Source: Actinomycetota bacterium
GTDB lineage: Bacteria; Actinomycetota; Actinomycetes; Streptosporangiales; Streptosporangiaceae
Direction: 5' to 3'
Assembly (NCBI GenBank): GCA_019240215.1
Contig: JAFAYQ010000049.1
Location: forward strand, 1 to 64,000
Length of the DNA: 64,000 nt
Within the stretch, counting starts at the first letter, position 1, and each line of letters starts with the position of its first letter. The position numbers were made by a program, and so were the translations under genes. This document shows, piece by piece, positions 61,425 to 64,000 of this stretch. The notes beneath the pieces are model-generated. The model did not search any database. It had not been told where the DNA came from and saw only the letters and a list, made by a program, of their open reading frames with translations.

Positions 61425-62447
61425 ATGCCCGTCGCGGCCCCTCACGCGCCGGTCTGCCATGACCAGTACCGCCGCCGTGCCCGCCGCCCGGCCGCCGCCG
61501 TCGTGGCCCTCAGCGCTGCCATGGCCGTGCTCGCTGCGTGCGGGTCGGCGGAGAAGGTGACCAGTCTCCGGGTGGAAAAACCGGATCTGACGGTGGCCGT
61601 GGTGCCGGCGATCAGCGCGGCGGGCCTGTATATCGCCCAGCAGCGTGGCTATTTCACCGCCGCCGGGCTGCACGTCAAGATCGTGCCGATCGCCAGCGGC
61701 GTCAATGCGATCCCTGACCTGCTGAGCGGGTCGGTGGACGTCGATGAGGGCCAGTGGGCGGCCGACCTGGCCGCCGAGGCCAAAGGCGTGGTGAAGCTGC
61801 ACGCGCTGGCCGCCGCGAGCGCGGGCGGCCCGGGGGTCCAAGAGATCGTGGTGCCGGCCAAGTCACCGGTCACCACCGTCCAGCAGTTGCGCGGGAAGAC
61901 GATCGCGGTCAACGCGCTGGGCGGGCTGGCGGTGCTGGTGACGGACATCATGCTGGCCAGCCATGGGGTGCCGCCCTCGTCGGTGCATTACGTGGTGATG
62001 GGGTTCCCGGACATGGGCGCGGCGCTGGCCGCCCACCGGGTGGACGCGGCGTTCATCGCCGAGCCGTCGCTGTCGGCCGCTGAGGACAGCGTAGGCGCGC
62101 AGCCGCTGTTCGACGTGGACACCGGGCCGACCCAGAACATCCCGATCTCCGGCTACGTGACGACCGCCGCGTGGGCGGAAAAGTACCCGCGCACTGCCGC
62201 CGCGTTCGTCGCGGCGCTGGAGCGCGGTCAGCGGGTGGCGGGCACGAACCGGGCGGCGGTCGAGCAGGCGCTGATCCCGGCGCTGCACATCAGCAAGACC
62301 ACGGCGGCGGTGATGGCGCTGGGCACGTTCCCGCTGACGGTCAACCCCGTCGCCGTGCAGCGGGTCGCGGACCTGATGCAGGAAAACAGCCTGCTCAGCC
62401 CAACTGTGACGCCGGCGGCCCTGGTGAAGGAGCTGATCGGGTCATGA
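61425..62447 (+). CDS. NMT1/SsuA-like solute-binding lipoprotein (cassette copy 2)
   Basis: Lipoprotein of 340 aa homologous to 5375-6367. The lipobox is 'VLAAC' (Cys39). 'VAVVPAISAAGLYIAQQRGYF', 'IAVNALGGLAVLV', 'VHYVVMGFPDMGAALAAHRVDAAFIAEP' and 'MALGTFP' all have counterparts in copy 1. AGAGAGGTGG precedes the ATG by 7 bases. The stop overlaps the methyltransferase start (ATGA). No ABC permease or ATPase adjoins. Ligand unknown. Confidence 0.82.
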   Translation: MPVAAPHAPVCHDQYRRRARRPAAAVVALSAAMAVLAACGSAEKVTSLRVEKPDLTVAVVPAISAAGLYIAQQRGYFTAAGLHVKIVPIASGVNAIPDLLSGSVDVDEGQWAADLAAEAKGVVKLHALAAASAGGPGVQEIVVPAKSPVTTVQQLRGKTIAVNALGGLAVLVTDIMLASHGVPPSSVHYVVMGFPDMGAALAAHRVDAAFIAEPSLSAAEDSVGAQPLFDVDTGPTQNIPISGYVTTAAWAEKYPRTAAAFVAALERGQRVAGTNRAAVEQALIPALHISKTTAAVMALGTFPLTVNPVAVQRVADLMQENSLLSPTVTPAALVKELIGS

Positions 62448-63310
62448 CCGGCTCACCGGACAGCCCGCAGACGGTTAAGCAGCAGGTCAGTGAGGGGTTC
62501 GCCGCCACCGCGCCCGGTTACGACACCACCGGGACGGAGTTTTTCTCCGTCATGGGCGACCACCTGGTGGCCCACGCCCGCATCCCGGCCGGGGCGTGGG
62601 TGCTGGACGTGGGCTGCGGCAAAGGCGCGGTCAGCATCCCGGCCACCCGGGCGGCCGGCCCGTCCGGCCGGGTGACCGGGATCGACCTGGCCCCGGTGAT
62701 GCTGGCCCACGCCGAGGAGCGCGCCCGCCGCGCGGGGGTGGCGAACGTCAGTTTCCGGGTCGGGGACGCCGAAGACCCCGGCACCCATCCGGGGTGGGAG
62801 CCGGGCAGCTTTGACGTGGTGCTGGCCGGGAACGTGGTCCAGTTCCTGCCCCGGCCCGCGCACGCGGTCTGGCGCTGGCGGACCCTGCTCACCCCGCCCG
62901 GCCGCCTGGGCGTCTCCTGGAGCGTGGCCGAAGACCCCCGCTGGGTTCCGGTCATCGCCGCGTTCGACACCCGCATGCCCGAGGGGATCACCGGGTTCGC
63001 GGGCATGCTGCGCCGCCCGCCGTTCGCGTCGGTGGACACGTTCGAAGCGATGCTGGCCGGCTGCGGTTTCCACGCCCCGGCCACGGTGCTGCACCGGGTG
63101 ACCATGACCTACCGCACCCCCGAGCACTGGTGGGAAGCGGCCCGCTCCCAGGGACCGTGGGCGGTCGCCTGGCGGCACCTGCCATCCGAACGGCTCCAGG
63201 CCGCCCAGCATGACGCGTTCGCGCGGCTGGACGCCCTCCGCGCCCCGGACGGCACCCTCACGCGCACCCTGACCTTTGCCTGCACAGTCGCGTACAAAAA
63301 CCAGCCCTGA
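62444..63310 (+). CDS. class I SAM-dependent methyltransferase (cassette copy 2)
   Basis: Methyltransferase of 288 aa homologous to 6369-7226. Motif I is 'VLDVGCGKGAVSIPA' (about 53-67), with 'GIDLAPVMLAHAEERA', 'DVVLAGNVVQFL', 'WSVAEDPRWVPVIAAFD' and the shared C-terminus 'APDGTLTRTLTFACTV'. The ATGA overlap with the lipoprotein gene fixes the start; the frame upstream is shadow. Acceptor unknown. Confidence 0.82.
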   Translation: MTGSPDSPQTVKQQVSEGFAATAPGYDTTGTEFFSVMGDHLVAHARIPAGAWVLDVGCGKGAVSIPATRAAGPSGRVTGIDLAPVMLAHAEERARRAGVANVSFRVGDAEDPGTHPGWEPGSFDVVLAGNVVQFLPRPAHAVWRWRTLLTPPGRLGVSWSVAEDPRWVPVIAAFDTRMPEGITGFAGMLRRPPFASVDTFEAMLAGCGFHAPATVLHRVTMTYRTPEHWWEAARSQGPWAVAWRHLPSERLQAAQHDAFARLDALRAPDGTLTRTLTFACTVAYKNQP

Positions 63311-63360
63311 CCAGCCCCGATGTTCCTCATCCGCCCTCGTCTGTTTTCTGGTGATCACTG

Positions 63361-64000
63361 ATGACGACCCCGACCCCGGCCCCGGACCAGCCCGGCACCC
63401 TGCCGGATGCTGTCGACGCGTCCAAGCCCAACGTCGCCCGCGCCTACGACTACCTGCTGGGCGGGAAAGATAATTTCGCCGCCGACCGCGAACTGGCCGG
63501 CAAGCTGCTGGCCATTTACCCCGGCACCCGGCAGATGGTGAAGGAAAACCGCCGGTTCCTGGTCCGCGCCCTGGACTACGTGCTGGCCCAGGCCATCAGC
63601 CAATACATTGATCTCGGGGCCGGGCTGCCCACGTCCCCTGCCGTGCACGACATCGTCCGCCGCTACGACAACACCGCCGCCGTCGTCTACATCGACAACG
63701 ACCCGGTCGTGGTCAACCACCTGTGGGCACTGACCTGCACCGCCGACCCCCGCGTGGAAGCCATCCCCGCCGACCTGGCCCACCCGGCCGCCGTGCTCGG
63801 GCACGTCCGCGACGCCGGGCTGATCGACCTGGCCGAGCCGGTGTGCGTGATCTTGGCCATGGTGCTGCATTTCCTGGACGCCCCGGCCGCCCGTGACCTG
63901 GTGGCCGCCTACGTGGACGATCTGGCCCCCGGCTCGTATGTGATCGTGACCGTGGCCCGGGGCGAACCGGCGATCGGGGATCAGATCACCCGCGCCTACG
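63361..64000 (+). CDS. SAV2177-family SAM methyltransferase, cut by window end
   Basis: The frame is open from ATG 63361 to the last base, giving 213 codons without a stop. 'DASKPNVARAYDYLLGGKDNFAADRELAG' and 'ENRRFLVRALDYVL', 'YIDLGAGLPTSPAVHDIV' and 'VVYIDNDPVVVNHL' are the PF04672 signature. About 60 residues are probably missing at the C-terminus. It lies 50 bases downstream of the cassette methyltransferase and could be in its operon. The opposite-strand frame here is a shadow. Confidence 0.87.
   Translation, partial: MTTPTPAPDQPGTLPDAVDASKPNVARAYDYLLGGKDNFAADRELAGKLLAIYPGTRQMVKENRRFLVRALDYVLAQAISQYIDLGAGLPTSPAVHDIVRRYDNTAAVVYIDNDPVVVNHLWALTCTADPRVEAIPADLAHPAAVLGHVRDAGLIDLAEPVCVILAMVLHFLDAPAARDLVAAYVDDLAPGSYVIVTVARGEPAIGDQITRAY

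Noticed and set aside
62171-62443. Upstream extension of the cassette-2 methyltransferase frame
   Set aside because: It is an out-of-frame shadow of the lipoprotein gene; the ATGA overlap at 62444 gives a better start.

Overview
The window is chromosomal DNA from a very GC-rich actinomycete. The supporting signs are GTG/TTG starts, AGGAGG-type ribosome sites, Tat and lipoprotein signals, a membrane Ser/Thr kinase, a DUF397/Scr1-type regulator pair, SAV2177-family methyltransferases and split NHEJ genes. A Streptosporangiales-, Catenulisporales- or Streptomyces-like organism fits; the species cannot be told from the sequence. No rRNA, tRNA, CRISPR array or transposase was found.

Layout. 0-7.7 kb: amidohydrolase, two paralogous XRE regulators with a C-terminal CPHC zinc-ribbon-like tail, a secreted alpha/beta hydrolase, an ACT-domain protein, a 1.4-kb gene-free stretch with two tandem-repeat arrays, and a cassette of an NMT1/SsuA-like lipoprotein plus a SAM methyltransferase. 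7.7-17 kb: HTH/TPR-type regulator, Ser/Thr kinase, anti-sigma-like ATPase, a TetR-linked acyl-CoA ligase/ketosynthase pair, a CmoM-like methyltransferase and a lower-GC orphan gene that looks like a nucleotide-processing effector. 17-20.3 kb: Rieske lipoprotein, RpiR regulator, acyltransferase-3 protein. 20.3-24.7 kb: a phosphonate-catabolism cluster (GntR regulator, PhnZ/TmpB-like HD oxygenase, TmpA-like 2OG oxygenase, FAD oxidase, PhnX-like HAD hydrolase). 24.8-32 kb: membrane protein under a 30-bp palindrome, Moco oxidase/reductase pair, a LigD-type polymerase, and a complete spermidine/iron-type ABC importer. 32-41 kb: a decayed ECF sigma/CU044_5270 pair, APC permease, metallophosphoesterase, nucleotidyltransferase, GMC oxidoreductase, RecQ, MmcQ and CGNR proteins. 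41.3-47.3 kb: a sugar ABC importer operon with GntR regulator, SDR dehydrogenase and YihS-like isomerase. 47.3-55.7 kb: second LigD-type polymerase, DUF1697, the glycerol genes glpD/glpF/glpK, and a LigC-like ligase. 55.7-64 kb: MBL hydrolase, NlpC/P60 hydrolase, then an accessory segment with a tyrosine integrase, an Scr1-type XRE/DUF397 pair, small ORFs, a second copy of the lipoprotein-methyltransferase cassette, and SAV2177 methyltransferases on both sides.

How genes work together. The clearest physiological units are phosphonate breakdown (20.3-24.7 kb), glycerol uptake and oxidation (glpF-glpK with divergent glpD) and two ABC importers. The most unusual unit is the twice-occurring pair of a solute-binding-protein-like lipoprotein tightly coupled to a methyltransferase, with no transporter permease or ATPase beside either copy.
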